Shown here: piece by piece, positions 1 to 10,300 of the stretch
How the letters are laid out: every line of letters begins with the position of its first letter
Position numbering within the stretch: position 1 is the first letter of the stretch
Virus record (IMG/VR): IMGVR_UViG_3300017772_000036
Location: 1 to 39,868 of that record
Length of the DNA: 39,868 nucleotides
From: a virus
Strand: one strand, 5' to 3'
Notes under the pieces: model-generated
Told to the model about the DNA's origin: nothing
Databases searched by the model: none
The model's input: only the letters and a program-made list of their open reading frames with translations
Translations under genes and position numbers: made by a program

Positions 1-323
1 CTGATCGTTGACGACAGTTTGTTGGTATCTACTGAGCCGTCCGTTGGGGTTACAGTGTTACCCACCTCACCCAAAGCCAACACATAATCAATGTTATCAG
101 ATGAAGATAATGCAGAGGCAAATATTAAGTTACTTCCACTAACACTATATGCATCATTAGGTGCTTGGGTTACGCCATTGAGAGATACAATTAGCTGTTC
201 AGCCGTAGCTGGCTTGTAAGCTGCGCCACTCACTGTCATGGCGTAGGTTGCTGTTGCTGATGCGCTAGGCACTGTTATTGTTTTAAATTGCCCACTAAGG
301 GGCTGTTTACCTATATATGGCAT
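1..323 (-). CDS. Tail appendage adaptor-like protein, cut by window edge
   Basis: The frame opens with ATG at 323 (MPYIGKQPLSGQFKTITV) and stays open to base 1, 107 codons. The ATG shares one base with the stop of the upstream 57-residue gene (TGATG). If the map is circular the frame continues from base 39868, adds SRIGG and stops at TAA, giving 112 residues, with the GGAGG-like site of the next gene overlapping the stop. The sequence resembles the N-terminal module of the 270-residue protein at 1553-2365: both have a beta-rich stretch with an 'NGV/NNV' turn, followed by a 'DGSV.T.KL' segment. Unlike that protein it has no C-terminal receptor-type domain. It probably belongs to the tail fibre or appendage set; an exact role is not known. 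Confidence 0.75.
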   Translation of the reverse strand, partial: MPYIGKQPLSGQFKTITVPSASATATYAMTVSGAAYKPATAEQLIVSLNGVTQAPNDAYSVSGSNLIFASALSSSDNIDYVLALGEVGNTVTPTDGSVDTNKLSSTI

Positions 324-496
324 CAGTCAGCCTCCTCAATTGTTAAAGTGCCAGCCGCTACTTGGCGTTGGATTTCTGCGTAGTCTGTGTTATCTGGGTC
401 AATTGGCACAAACAGAGTTACACCGTTAACCACAGCATGAATACAGACAGTTTCACCATCTAAATTGTTTTGATATTTTGCTGATGTAATATTCAT
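323..496 (-). CDS. Small hypothetical protein in tail appendage cluster
   Basis: A 57-residue frame starts at ATG 496, directly behind the stop of the 348-residue appendage gene (TAAATG), and ends at TGA 323, which overlaps the next ATG. It starts MNITSAKYQNNLDGETVCIH and ends in a short acidic stretch (TIEEAD). It has one cysteine and no membrane segment. The segment VVNGVTLFVPIDPDNTDYAEI resembles small proteins placed next to tail fibre genes in marine phages, but I do not recognise a named family. The tight coupling on both sides and the lack of any competing frame support it as a real gene. It is too short for strong homology arguments; a chaperone or accessory role for the neighbouring appendages is only a guess from position. 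Confidence 0.7.
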   Translation of the reverse strand: MNITSAKYQNNLDGETVCIHAVVNGVTLFVPIDPDNTDYAEIQRQVAAGTLTIEEAD

Positions 497-1543
497 TTAT
501 AACTCCGCGCTTGCTGTCCAACTTTCAAGATGATTATTAGCAGTTGTACTGTTAATGTATGGGCTTGCCATGTGTGGAGAAAGCAATTGAACGCCAGAAG
601 AACTAAAACTTGAGTTATTATTTACTACCGTAACAGTTGGACTTGACCTCATGCGAACCTGAAAATCAATTTGCGATCTGCCGTAACTCGCTCCTAACTG
701 TGCTACTTGAAAATACCAAGGCCCACTACCTGTTGAAACTGAACTTTGGTCATAGTATCTTTGACACTTGCGTAGCGTAGTTCCAATGTCCTCATGCTCA
801 AAAATAGGGTTGGCTACATCTCCGATTTCAAGCTGTACTTGCGCCAAGTAAAAGTTGTTAGATGTGCTATCCATCCAGTTGACTTGATTAGATGTGCCGT
901 AATGATTTCCATTGGTAGACCAAGTATTATTTGTGCCGTGAAAAGTTGAACCCCACGCTAAACCAAATACAACTTGCAAACCTAATACATTGTCGTTGGC
1001 TATTGCCCCACCTGATGCAGTAATCAATGATGTGCTTCCAGCAGTCGGAGTTATTGTGATTGTTTTCTTTTCCCAAGTGTTAGCACTATTAATAGTATAT
1101 TCATTGGGAATTACAGCAGAAGTATTATCTTGTTTATATATAGTTGCTGTGTATGTACCAGTTTTGTTAGATTTAACAAAAAATGACAGGGTTATAGTCT
1201 TAGCAGAGGAAGTCCCATACTGCAAAGGTTGAAGATTTTGCGCTTCAATGCTTTGACCAATAGAAATATACTGACCAGCCGCAAGGCTTGTATCAGCCGT
1301 TGTACATTTAGCAAGTAACGAATAGCCTGTACCTGTGGGTGTGTCTGTAGATCGTTCAGATGTAGCTGCGCCATCATTACTTAACAAAAAATAAAATCTA
1401 TCAACCGTGTTATAGGTGTTATTTGCAGCCGCAGTAGCTGCGGTGGCTCTTTGCCAAACTTGAAAATCACCGTTGATTATAAAATTTCTGTTACTTTGAG
1501 CAGCATCAGTCATGCTATCACTTCGTATTTTAGATAATGCCAT
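497..1543 (-). CDS. Tail appendage protein with carbohydrate-binding-like domain
   Basis: The 348-residue protein begins MALSKIRSDSMTDAAQSNRN, followed by an 'NFIINGDFQVWQRAT' segment and 'DRFYF', a pattern typical of phage tail or appendage proteins with a CBM-like beta-sandwich. The middle (TITLSFFVKSNKTGTYTATI, then 'W.KKTITITPT') and the later 'LAQVQLEIGDVANPIFEHEDIGTTLRKCQRYYDQS' are the usual hallmarks of that fold and its C-terminal edge. Beyond about residue 265 the sequence is more variable and may be the receptor-contacting tip. It lies in a row of appendage genes between the C1q-like protein and a 57-residue gene. It probably binds surface glycans during adsorption, inferred from fold and context; the ligand is unknown. 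Confidence 0.8.
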   Translation of the reverse strand: MALSKIRSDSMTDAAQSNRNFIINGDFQVWQRATAATAAANNTYNTVDRFYFLLSNDGAATSERSTDTPTGTGYSLLAKCTTADTSLAAGQYISIGQSIEAQNLQPLQYGTSSAKTITLSFFVKSNKTGTYTATIYKQDNTSAVIPNEYTINSANTWEKKTITITPTAGSTSLITASGGAIANDNVLGLQVVFGLAWGSTFHGTNNTWSTNGNHYGTSNQVNWMDSTSNNFYLAQVQLEIGDVANPIFEHEDIGTTLRKCQRYYDQSSVSTGSGPWYFQVAQLGASYGRSQIDFQVRMRSSPTVTVVNNNSSFSSSGVQLLSPHMASPYINSTTANNHLESWTASAEL

Positions 1544-1552
1544 GTCTGTTTC

Positions 1553-2365
1553 CTATCCTACTAAATGACCGCTAAAACCAGCCCAAGTATTTCCATATGT
1601 TTGAAGTTCATCTGCAACAAAAATTTGAAAGAAATCGTTAGCCGCAGCATTAACGTGAACATTTAAATGACAAGTATTCCATGTATCATTACCATCACTT
1701 GCGTATGATTGAGAATGATCGGTGCCATTTTGTCTTAATTTAGGTTTAGATGCGCTAGAAGATTGGAAGATTGCATAAAAAGAAAAGAAATAAACACCAG
1801 CTACAGGACAAGTAAATTTATAATTAGTTGTATCGTAGTTTGAGCCTATGTCAAAACCACCTCCTACACTTGTGCTATCAAAAGGAAAATAAGCACCATT
1901 TAAAGTAATATTCGTTCCGTTTCTTCTAGCCAAAAATGCTGGTCTTGCTGGCATAGTAACACGATTGCTGCTATCAATATTTATGGCTGTGCCGCTTGTG
2001 CTGGCACTAGTAATTCCCGCTACACCTTGTACGCCAGCGGCTAACTTAGCAGCAGTCACAGAGCCACTAGCTAACTTGGCTGTGCCAACAGACCCATCAG
2101 GCGGCACAACCGTACCCACTGCTTTTCCTTGAAATACAACATAAAAGTCATCTGTTGAAACCACGTTGCCTGTCATGTTTAAGGCAGTGCCGTTAGTAGT
2201 ATATGCGACATTTGGTTCTTGTCTGACGTTATTAACGTACACCTCAATCTCTTGAGCGTTAGCAACAGCATGAGACAATGTATAGCTTGTACCACCGTTT
2301 CCAGTAATATCCTGTTTATCCATAGAAGTGTATGCGTTTGTAGTTTGATTACCTACATATCCCAT
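1553..2365 (-). CDS. Tail appendage protein with C1q-like C-terminal domain
   Basis: The protein has 270 residues in two parts. Residues 1-105 are an adaptor-like module (MGYVGNQTTNAYTSMDKQDI, then 'EIEVYVNNVRQEPNVAY' and 'PDGSVGTAKL'), also seen in the gene cut by the window edge. Residues about 140-270 look like a C1q/TNF-type jelly roll: 'NGAYFPFDS', 'YDTTNYKFTCPVAGVYFFSFYA', 'KLRQNG' and a final 'GFSGHLVG'. Such domains trimerise and bind ligands at their tips. The gene lies between the 115-residue protein and the CBM-like appendage with gaps of about 10 bases. A trimeric receptor-binding appendage is the likely role; this is inferred from the fold. Confidence 0.8.
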   Translation of the reverse strand: MGYVGNQTTNAYTSMDKQDITGNGGTSYTLSHAVANAQEIEVYVNNVRQEPNVAYTTNGTALNMTGNVVSTDDFYVVFQGKAVGTVVPPDGSVGTAKLASGSVTAAKLAAGVQGVAGITSASTSGTAINIDSSNRVTMPARPAFLARRNGTNITLNGAYFPFDSTSVGGGFDIGSNYDTTNYKFTCPVAGVYFFSFYAIFQSSSASKPKLRQNGTDHSQSYASDGNDTWNTCHLNVHVNAAANDFFQIFVADELQTYGNTWAGFSGHLVG

Positions 2366-2374
2366 GTCTCACTC

Positions 2375-2722
2375 CTATGAACTAATTGCATCAACGGCAG
2401 ATACCCACACATCAAGTGAAGATGCTGTATCTGATTTAACCCACAGCCTATCGCCAGCCGCCACAACTATCTTTGCGCCACCATCAAGTAACTGCAAAGC
2501 ACCACCTGCGGCAATTGGTGCGCCTTTGATAAGATAAAAGTTAGTAACATTATTGTTAATTGTATGTTGAATATAAGCATCTACATTGATTGCTTGTGTT
2601 GTTGTGTTAGTCATATGAATACCTACGATAGTGTCATAGGAATCAAAGTTTGCGCCATCTGGAATGTCAGTAGCGTTTGTACCAATACCTTGTTCCATAT
2701 AGCGTCTAAAATTCTGTGCCAT
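2375..2722 (-). CDS. Small beta-rich virion or tail protein
   Basis: The 115-residue frame starts MAQNFRRYMEQGIGTNATDI and continues 'YDTIVGIHMTNTTTQAINVDAYI' then 'FYLIKGAPIAAGGALQLLDGGAKIVVAAGDRLWVKS'. This arrangement (N-terminal arm, then strands around 'LIKGAPI' and 'AGDRLWV') recurs in marine podo- and myovirus proteins encoded near tail genes. It has no cysteine and no membrane segment. A gap of 9 bases separates it from the tail fibre gene upstream and from the C1q-like gene downstream, so it is co-transcribed with them. It is likely a virion structural component such as a tail-tip or fibre-attachment protein. The recurring pattern is remembered rather than searched, so the functional label is tentative. 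Confidence 0.75.
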   Translation of the reverse strand: MAQNFRRYMEQGIGTNATDIPDGANFDSYDTIVGIHMTNTTTQAINVDAYIQHTINNNVTNFYLIKGAPIAAGGALQLLDGGAKIVVAAGDRLWVKSDTASSLDVWVSAVDAISS

Positions 2723-2731
2723 TTTTTACTC

Positions 2732-3937
2732 CTAAAGGGCTATTGCCATTGCGATACTGAAACCAGCGGAAGCAAAAGACGATGCGCTAACAGCTACATC
2801 TTCCCATTGGCTTCCATTGTAGACCCTCATATTTCCAGCCGAACTGGAATAGTAGATGTCTCCAGCTTCTAAGGCTGAACCATCAGGGTCTTGGCTAGGG
2901 TCAGAAGATAGCGCACCAAAATACTTGTTATCAAAAGTAGCAACGGACGCTTGTGCAGCTTCTGCCCAATATTTAGCGGAGTAACCAGCATTATCTACTG
3001 TTCCACCTGTGTATGTTGCCCAATCTTTTGCAGAACCACCACTGGCTTGTCCCCTGCGTTGTGCGCCAATAGCATATTCTTTGGCTGAATATTCTGTGGC
3101 ATCAGCCGTTGAAGCAGTCTCTGTTGCCCAATCCTTGGCATTACCACCACCTGATGCGTTAGAGACACCTGTGCCACCTATAGCCCAAGCCTTAGATGAA
3201 TAACCCTCACCTGTGACAGCTTCGCCATTAACTTTTTGCGCCCATGCTTCCGCTTCATCCTCAGAAGCTTGTGCATCTGTTTCAGAAGATGCTGCTGCTA
3301 CGGCTGCTGCTGAAGCTACACTTTGATAATGTTTAGCTGAGTAGTCTGTAGTGGAACCATCAGACAATGTGTATTGAGAATTAACAGGGTGTATAGCTAA
3401 CTTCGTAGCATCAGGTATTAGATTACCTGTAGCTGTGTTAACGGTATTTTGTGCCGCAGTGGTAGCTTGAGCTACAGCAGTAGTAACCACACCAGCTACT
3501 TCTGTATCAGTATACGCTTTAGTAGCTGCATCAGTGTTAGCCGTAGGTGTGCCTACGTTTTTAATAACGTTACCACCAGCATCCCATTTACTATCGTTAC
3601 CTAACTGGACTGAATCCCCTGCTAGGTCTGCTGATTCCTGTGCTGCGTGAAAGACTTGAATGTTACTATTATCTAAGTCTTCCTCAGTTAACACTGATCC
3701 AGATGTAAAGTCAATAGCACGTGATGTCAAGCTAGTAGTACGTCTGACTTGTACTAGGGAATTAGTTGCAACAGGAGATGCTAATTTTACTGTGGAGCTA
3801 GAAGGAAATGTTAGATTTGATTGGGCTACACCATTTACTGTTACACTAATCTCAGATTGAGCAGTGAATGTAAAAGGGATATTAAAGGTATCCGTAGTAT
3901 TGTTTGTTGGTTGGTAATTATGATATGAAAAAGCCAT
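2732..3937 (-). CDS. T7 gp17-like tail fibre protein
   Basis: The 401-residue protein begins MAFSYHNYQPTNNTTDTFNI, followed by 'VNGVAQSNLTFPSSSTVKL', 'VQVRRTT', 'DFTSGSVLTEEDLDNSNIQVFHAAQE'. This is the N-terminal tail-attachment domain of T7 gp17-type fibres (residues 1-150). Residues 150-350 are alanine-rich with repeated 'YS(S/A)K(A/E/Y)(W/Y)A' and 'AKDWAT' units, probably a trimeric stalk. The C-terminus (DPDGSALEAGDIYYSSSAGN, then 'MRVYNGSQWEDVAV') is short and lacks a large receptor tip. T7 gp17 is 553 residues, so receptor binding may be delegated to the separate appendage proteins that follow. It directly follows the gp16-like gene, as in T7. Confidence 0.9.
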   Translation of the reverse strand: MAFSYHNYQPTNNTTDTFNIPFTFTAQSEISVTVNGVAQSNLTFPSSSTVKLASPVATNSLVQVRRTTSLTSRAIDFTSGSVLTEEDLDNSNIQVFHAAQESADLAGDSVQLGNDSKWDAGGNVIKNVGTPTANTDAATKAYTDTEVAGVVTTAVAQATTAAQNTVNTATGNLIPDATKLAIHPVNSQYTLSDGSTTDYSAKHYQSVASAAAVAAASSETDAQASEDEAEAWAQKVNGEAVTGEGYSSKAWAIGGTGVSNASGGGNAKDWATETASTADATEYSAKEYAIGAQRRGQASGGSAKDWATYTGGTVDNAGYSAKYWAEAAQASVATFDNKYFGALSSDPSQDPDGSALEAGDIYYSSSAGNMRVYNGSQWEDVAVSASSFASAGFSIAMAIAL

Positions 3938-3946
3938 TTGTTTTCC

Positions 3947-6900
3947 TTAAAAACTTCCGTCTGTAGACTTGTAGCCTTGATTAGCGATAGCGTTTAACAA
4001 TTGCCTTACACCGTATAAGGATTGCATTGGTAGTAAACGTAGAAACCTTCTGTATTCTGCTTCTGTTAGCTTACCATCATTGAACGCTTTAGTCATTTGT
4101 AGTGCTGAAGACATATAAGATACTACAGGTGGTGTAATAGCATGAGTATTGCCACCCATAGCACCTGTAGTTATTTGATATATGTAACCAAATATAGAAG
4201 CAGCACCAATTTGACTTAAAGCACCAATAACAAAATTAGATGGTTTCATACGTTCTTTAATATATTCATCAGCATCGCCACGGCCTAATGCGTTCATTTG
4301 AACACGCGCTGTGTACATCATCATGCCTAACATAGCAGAGCTTGCCATAACTTTAGTTACAGCTTTAGCATCTCCTGCAATAAACCTTACACCTAAACGC
4401 ATAGTCTGCTGTTCTATAGAAGCCATAGTAAAGCTCAAGAACTGAAAGTAGGTTTTACCTATTTCACCCCTTAACCATTTATTAGTAGAAGCAATGTTCA
4501 TTTCTTGTACACTGTTTCTTACTTCTTTAAAACCAGCAGCCTGAAAAGCATCTCGTACATCCTCAGGCCATTCTTTAAGGTTCATCTTAACCAAAGTACC
4601 GTTTTGAATGTCTGCTTTGTCCTTGATTGTTTCCCTAATTCTTATAGCCATGTTATCAGTCAAACCTAGTTGCCTAAGTTTAACCGTGGCAAAAGGCATC
4701 TTATCTTTTAGCGAGGATGTAGCCCATTCTTGAGCAAAACCACGCATAGCTCTACGTCTTAAAACTTGGGTTACTCCTAATAAACCGGAATAGTAAGCTA
4801 CTTTTTGTTGGGCTACCTGCCCAAATGCAGTTACTTTACCAGCTCTAGGTACTATAGCACCTTCTAAGTTACCACCATCAAAACGATTAGTAGTAGAATA
4901 CTTACCTAGAAGTACCTCTTCACCAAGTCCAAGATCATCAATAAGTTCCTTTAACAAAGGTTCTTCTAATTGACCTTGAGAAGCTTTGGTATAAAACTTA
5001 TTCATAGATGAGTTAGTTTTTAAAATAGTACTAACACTATATTCAAAAACAGAGTTAGATAATTCCATTAGGGCTGACATACCTGACATACCCATGTTAA
5101 CAGCAAAACTAAAAGCTCTCAAGCCAATATGAAAGTCCTTAGTGCTTTTACTAAAAGGTTCTTTATGGGCTAATCTACCAGTTATTCCATCATACATAAA
5201 ATCCAAAGCATCTAGTTCTGATTTATATTCTGCTTCAGGAATGTTCTTTAACTTTGCTTCTTCTAATATAGTAGATTTAAATGAATCCCAACTTGAACCA
5301 GCTTGATTAGTATTAATACCATTTCTAGCTAGGCCAATGGCGTTTGATAGTTGGAAGATATAAGAATTATGTAATTGTTCAATATCGCTCTCAAGTAAAT
5401 CTTCAAACTTTATCTCAACAACTTCACCATCAGAACGTGTTACGCTAATAGAGGTACTTTCATCTAACAGTAAACGAGGACGGCTACGTTTATGTTCAGC
5501 CTTAGATGGTCTACCGTTTGCAAAGAGTTCAACAACGTCATCTATCTGATCTTCTGATAGTTCGTCTTTAAATTCTCTTTTCATAAGATCACCTAAGTCT
5601 TCTAGGGTCATCTCATTTAGACCTAATGGCCCACCAGTTTTACCATATGTACGATCAATAACACCTTTGGTATAACCAGCAGCTATACGTCTAATCATAT
5701 CGTTAGCTTCTGTTTCTATATCTTTAGTTGACTGTCTGGTTGGTTTTTTCTTAGCAGCTTTTTGAGCTTTCTTCATAATACTTGCAATAACATTCTCAAG
5801 TATTTCAGGTTGGCCTCTACGTAAAGCTTCCTCAACTAACTTAGTAATTTGTTCGTCAGCGTCAGGACCAAGTTTAGCACGTAACTGAGCAATTTTTTCA
5901 TCATTAAAGATACGAGGTAGGTAGTTTTTATGTTTGTTTAACATAGTAGGAGTAAAGCCAGATACATCATACTTAACGCCCATCTCAGCAAGTTCACGCT
6001 CTTGTTTTTTAACAAGCTCTGCTATTGCTTTAACTTCTGGTTCTGCATCTGTAATTATACCACGCACATATTTACTAACTAGATCATTAAAATCAGGAAT
6101 TGAAAGTCCTGTTCGTTTTACAAAGGCCGCTTGAGAATCATGTAGTAACTCAGCAAAGCCCTGCCTATATTGACCTTGGATACGTTCAGCAATTTCTGAA
6201 GCTGAATCATTAGCATGTAACTGACCACCTTTGTAGCCCACAGCATTAGCTCCCAAAGCCCTAGCACCCTGACGGATACGTGATAGGGGAGACATACCAG
6301 CCTTGTATCCAGAAGATATTAACTTACGTATACCAAAAAGACCTACACCAGCAACCTCAGGGATAGCTTCTGCAACTCCTAAGTCCGTCTGACCAAGAGA
6401 TGTACGTGTTGCTACACCCTCATCACTAACCTTAGTGGCAGCAGTGGTAGCATCAGATACGTTAAATATTTCATCATTAGCTAATGTTTCATTAATTAAT
6501 CTTTGTGCTGTTGCTTCCACATTATTGGCATCATAAAAAGCACGTTCAGCAGGAGTTAACTCCCCACCCTCTGCTACTTTTTTAGCTAGGCGAGATACAT
6601 TACCCCTTTTAATAAAGGTGGTTATACCAGCATTAAGAGTACCACCTAGTACTGAACCAGCACCCATAGCTATAAGTACATCGTTAGCGTCTACATCATA
6701 TTTTAGACCAGCACGTATACTTTCAAAAGCAGCTAACTCAGTACCAGTAACTAAAGCACCAGCCCTAAAAGCTTTAGCTGCACTATAGGCTTTTTTTGCT
6801 CTTAAAGCAGCCCCAGTAGTTAAGGCAGTCGTAGTTGTTAAAGGTGCAGCAGGGCCACTAAGAGAGGCTATAGCAGCCGTTGAAACCCCTATTGTAGCCC

Positions 6901-7354
6901 ATTCAACAGGATCAAACATAGTAGCAAAAGCAACGGCTGCTGTTCCACTCCAACCAGCGTCAGCTAGTTTCTGTCGGTTCTTCTGTGTCTCTAAGTGATT
7001 TTCTCTGAGGTTCATTGCACTAGCTAAGTTAGTCTCAGTAGCCTCATCTAGTACTTCACGTATAGCACGTTCATCAGTTAGACCATTGGTAAGTTCAAAG
7101 GTCATTTCGTCAGTTAAAATATCAACTGGTTTACCTTCGTAATCCCCCAACCTATCTAAATTTTTTAATACAGTAGGTGCTATTTGTTCTTCCATGACTG
7201 CTGTAGGCAAAGAAGAAAAAAAGCCACCTTTGGTTTTAATTTCCTCTTGTGCCTTAAATATAGTACCCTCGCTAACCATAGGGGTCAAGTCAGGGGCTGT
7301 AATCCCCGACTTAAATCCTAGACTTTTGAGAATATCTTTATTTGTATCAGTCAT
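3947..7354 (-). CDS. T7 gp16-like internal virion (ejection) protein
   Basis: The 1135-residue protein occupies the T7 gene 16 position, between the gp15-like protein and the tail fibre. In T7, gp16 is an inner-core protein ejected into the cell, where it helps form the trans-envelope channel. Hydrophobic alanine/glycine-rich stretches occur near residues 135-180 (AVAFATMFDPVEWATIGVS), 225-245, 770-800 and 1020-1080 (FVIGALSQIGAASIFGYIYQ), compatible with membrane contact. Basic coiled regions lie between them. The N-terminus (MTDTNKDILKSLGFKSG) shows no transglycosylase-like motif, unlike T7 gp16 (1318 residues). Here the wall-cleaving domains appear to be in the neighbouring gp15-like protein. 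Assignment rests on size, order and composition. Confidence 0.8.
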   Translation of the reverse strand: MTDTNKDILKSLGFKSGITAPDLTPMVSEGTIFKAQEEIKTKGGFFSSLPTAVMEEQIAPTVLKNLDRLGDYEGKPVDILTDEMTFELTNGLTDERAIREVLDEATETNLASAMNLRENHLETQKNRQKLADAGWSGTAAVAFATMFDPVEWATIGVSTAAIASLSGPAAPLTTTTALTTGAALRAKKAYSAAKAFRAGALVTGTELAAFESIRAGLKYDVDANDVLIAMGAGSVLGGTLNAGITTFIKRGNVSRLAKKVAEGGELTPAERAFYDANNVEATAQRLINETLANDEIFNVSDATTAATKVSDEGVATRTSLGQTDLGVAEAIPEVAGVGLFGIRKLISSGYKAGMSPLSRIRQGARALGANAVGYKGGQLHANDSASEIAERIQGQYRQGFAELLHDSQAAFVKRTGLSIPDFNDLVSKYVRGIITDAEPEVKAIAELVKKQERELAEMGVKYDVSGFTPTMLNKHKNYLPRIFNDEKIAQLRAKLGPDADEQITKLVEEALRRGQPEILENVIASIMKKAQKAAKKKPTRQSTKDIETEANDMIRRIAAGYTKGVIDRTYGKTGGPLGLNEMTLEDLGDLMKREFKDELSEDQIDDVVELFANGRPSKAEHKRSRPRLLLDESTSISVTRSDGEVVEIKFEDLLESDIEQLHNSYIFQLSNAIGLARNGINTNQAGSSWDSFKSTILEEAKLKNIPEAEYKSELDALDFMYDGITGRLAHKEPFSKSTKDFHIGLRAFSFAVNMGMSGMSALMELSNSVFEYSVSTILKTNSSMNKFYTKASQGQLEEPLLKELIDDLGLGEEVLLGKYSTTNRFDGGNLEGAIVPRAGKVTAFGQVAQQKVAYYSGLLGVTQVLRRRAMRGFAQEWATSSLKDKMPFATVKLRQLGLTDNMAIRIRETIKDKADIQNGTLVKMNLKEWPEDVRDAFQAAGFKEVRNSVQEMNIASTNKWLRGEIGKTYFQFLSFTMASIEQQTMRLGVRFIAGDAKAVTKVMASSAMLGMMMYTARVQMNALGRGDADEYIKERMKPSNFVIGALSQIGAASIFGYIYQITTGAMGGNTHAITPPVVSYMSSALQMTKAFNDGKLTEAEYRRFLRLLPMQSLYGVRQLLNAIANQGYKSTDGSF

Positions 7355-7365
7355 GGTTTTTCCTT

Positions 7366-10300
7366 TTATCCAAAGATATTATCATACATACTAGTAAGAA
7401 ACTTTTTAGCTTTCTTTATTCCTTTCCTAGCATATACACCTGCTTTTAGTTCAAGCATAGAGGGTAGGCTTTCAGTAGGAATATCAGATGCGTTCTGCAC
7501 TCTTCTGAAATTTATCTTTTTTTCAGTCATATTATAAGAAGACATAGTTACCCTATCACCAGTGTTTCCACCAATAAAGTATACCTCATCACCTTCTACT
7601 TTAACAACAATGCCTACATGACCATAACCTAACTTAAACTTCTTACGCTCATCTTTGGTATGTTGTTTAATCATAATATCACCAGCCTTAACTTGTGTAG
7701 GCTCAACTTCATTTCCTACTTTAGTGTAAGCCTTGGCTCTTATTTGGTCAAACTTGTCAGTACCAAATAAAGCCTTGGTATCTACTCCAGAATCACGTAG
7801 AACCTGTGTTAAGAACGCAGCACACCATGCCTTATTAGTAGCAAACTGTTCTGCTGTTTCTTGGTTAGGGTTCCAGTTACCTACAGATGTCTCAAAGAAA
7901 CCTTTGACAGCCTTTGCACCCTCTTCGGTGTTCTCATCAATACCATAGTATTTATAAGCAGCATCAGCAGGGTTTTGAGATAGGGCAATGTCAACCACAG
8001 CAGAAGCTGTTGGAACATCACCTACATTTAACTTCTCTACCTCTGGAATAACATCAGCATCAGCATGAGCTTTAGTTATAAAGCCATCAAAGATAGATGT
8101 AGCAGCATCACCTAAGTCTGCGCCTATTTCGTTAGCTACTTTCATAGCTCTGTCTGCTGTTTGTGTAGCCCATTTGGTAGCTGTTACAGTACCGTCCTCT
8201 GCTACATTGTAAAGCATATTAAATTTAGCTGTAGCCAAAGCAGAGGCTTGCTCTACTGAACCTTCAGCATACTGTGCAGCTTCTTTAATTGATGCCATAA
8301 ACCTAGGCCACTCCTTAGTGACATTAAATCTACCTAGCTGATAACCCATCTGAATCATACCAGACTTTGCTGCATCTGGTAAGTTCTGGAAACCATCTAC
8401 TACGTCAGTAAAGTAGTTATTAATTTTATCTACCTTGAGTGCTACAACAGCAGCAGATTCCTCTGGCTGTACATTGTTTATATCACTAATCAAAGCTTTC
8501 TCATCAGGCTCAAGGGATTCAATTTGAAGTCCATGACCTACAGAATCTTTGCCCATGTCATCGTAAGGAGTGTAAGAAAAACCTTCATCATCTATGATAG
8601 TAGCGGTAGCATTAGCTGTAGATACTCCAATGGTATTATCAATAAGATTAGTTACCACGTTTAAAGCATCATCCGCTAACGAGCTAGTTTTTTCTACCTC
8701 AGGCTCACCATTATCTACGTCAGGTGGCTCTACTTCACTAGGTTTAATATTCTCAGGAACCTGTGACGATTGATAAATAACAGACATACCATTAGATAGC
8801 GTACCTTTGTACAAATACTTACCAGTAAACTGACCATCAACATTGATAGGTTGTGCTGACGTAGCTGTAAAATTTTCTGGAAGTCTAAACACAGTCATAG
8901 CGTTTGTTTCTACAACAGCCTGATCGGACACATCTACTGGTGCGTTAGCAGGATCATTCTCTGGCGGTAATGAACCATTGTTGGCTGCTTTTGTTTTAGC
9001 TAGTGCTATAGCATTTTTATTAGCTGCTATTAATTTAGCTACTAACTGTGGATTATTAAACAAATCTTGTTTACTAACTATACCCAAAGGATACCTTGGC
9101 GCACCACTATCATCTATAATATTAATTCTAACAGAGTTTGGTTTACTACGATCTGGTGTAAAGGCAACTGCTGGATTTTCTACCATACCTAATTCGCCAT
9201 CCATGATAGCCTTAATATCTAAATTATTTCCTAGTATAGTAGACAAAGATTGTAGTTGATTTACTACAGGTACACTTACATTAGTATCAGTATTAAGTTG
9301 CTTAAATGAAAGCTGTACACCATTTGCAGCTTCGTAAATAACATTATCTTTCTTAAAAGATTCTACTGCCATAGCTGCTGCTTTTTCTAAATTCATATTA
9401 GGCATTTGCATTAGAAGACCTGTCATACGCGAAAGTTCTTCTAGGTTATCCCTAGCATTACCTGTTTCTGTGTGATCTGTAAACCCAAAACTACTTAAGG
9501 TATTTGCTAATTTTTCTTTCTGAGCCTCACTCATTGATTGGTCTAATGAAGTATCTGCTTGCTGTGCTAAAGACATAGCGTTGGCTATATCAACAGTACC
9601 ATCCTCATTACTACCTGTAGTAGCAATATTTAAGGCTAATATTTTGGTAAGCTCAAACCTTTCCATATCTTCAGAACTAACTAATGAAGGTGGAATGTCT
9701 ATATCCATAGCTTGTAATTTACGAATAGATTGGAAAGCTACTACAGCAGCCTGTGCATCATTAGCGTTTCCTTTTAAATCACCACTACCTAATGCAAAGA
9801 TACCATTACTAATATTATTCTTTAGTAATGTTGGAATAAGATTATTTTTTCTAAAAAAATCTTCTTGTACTTCCTTAGATAAATTATTACGAGCCGCATA
9901 TGATTCAAACTGTAATACTGTCTCATCATCATCCATGACAAGTTTAGTACCACCAGTACCAGTTAATGTTTCACCTCTAAAATAATCTTTCTGATTATTA
10001 GAACCTGCTACCCATTTATCAAAACCATTAGATAGTTGTTGTTGAATTTGAAGCGCATCGTTTTCTTTGGCAAACTGCTTGTCATAGGCAGCTAAATCAC
10101 GTTCTATCTGACGTACTGTTGTCTGATAACGAGAAACACCAAATAACTTTTGTGATTCTGCCCATTGATAAGCCGCATCTCTGCCATTCTCTCTTACTCG
10201 TGGGGCTATAATGTTTTCCATAATAAAGTCATTAACTTGAGCCTGATTATAACCATAAGCAGAAGCAGCTTTTTTTGCTAAGTCCTCAATCTGTTGTATC

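Noticed and set aside
8978-9985. Plus-strand reading frames inside gp15-like and other large genes
   Set aside because: These and the other plus-strand frames lie opposite well-supported genes, show no family pattern, and have no ribosome binding sites.
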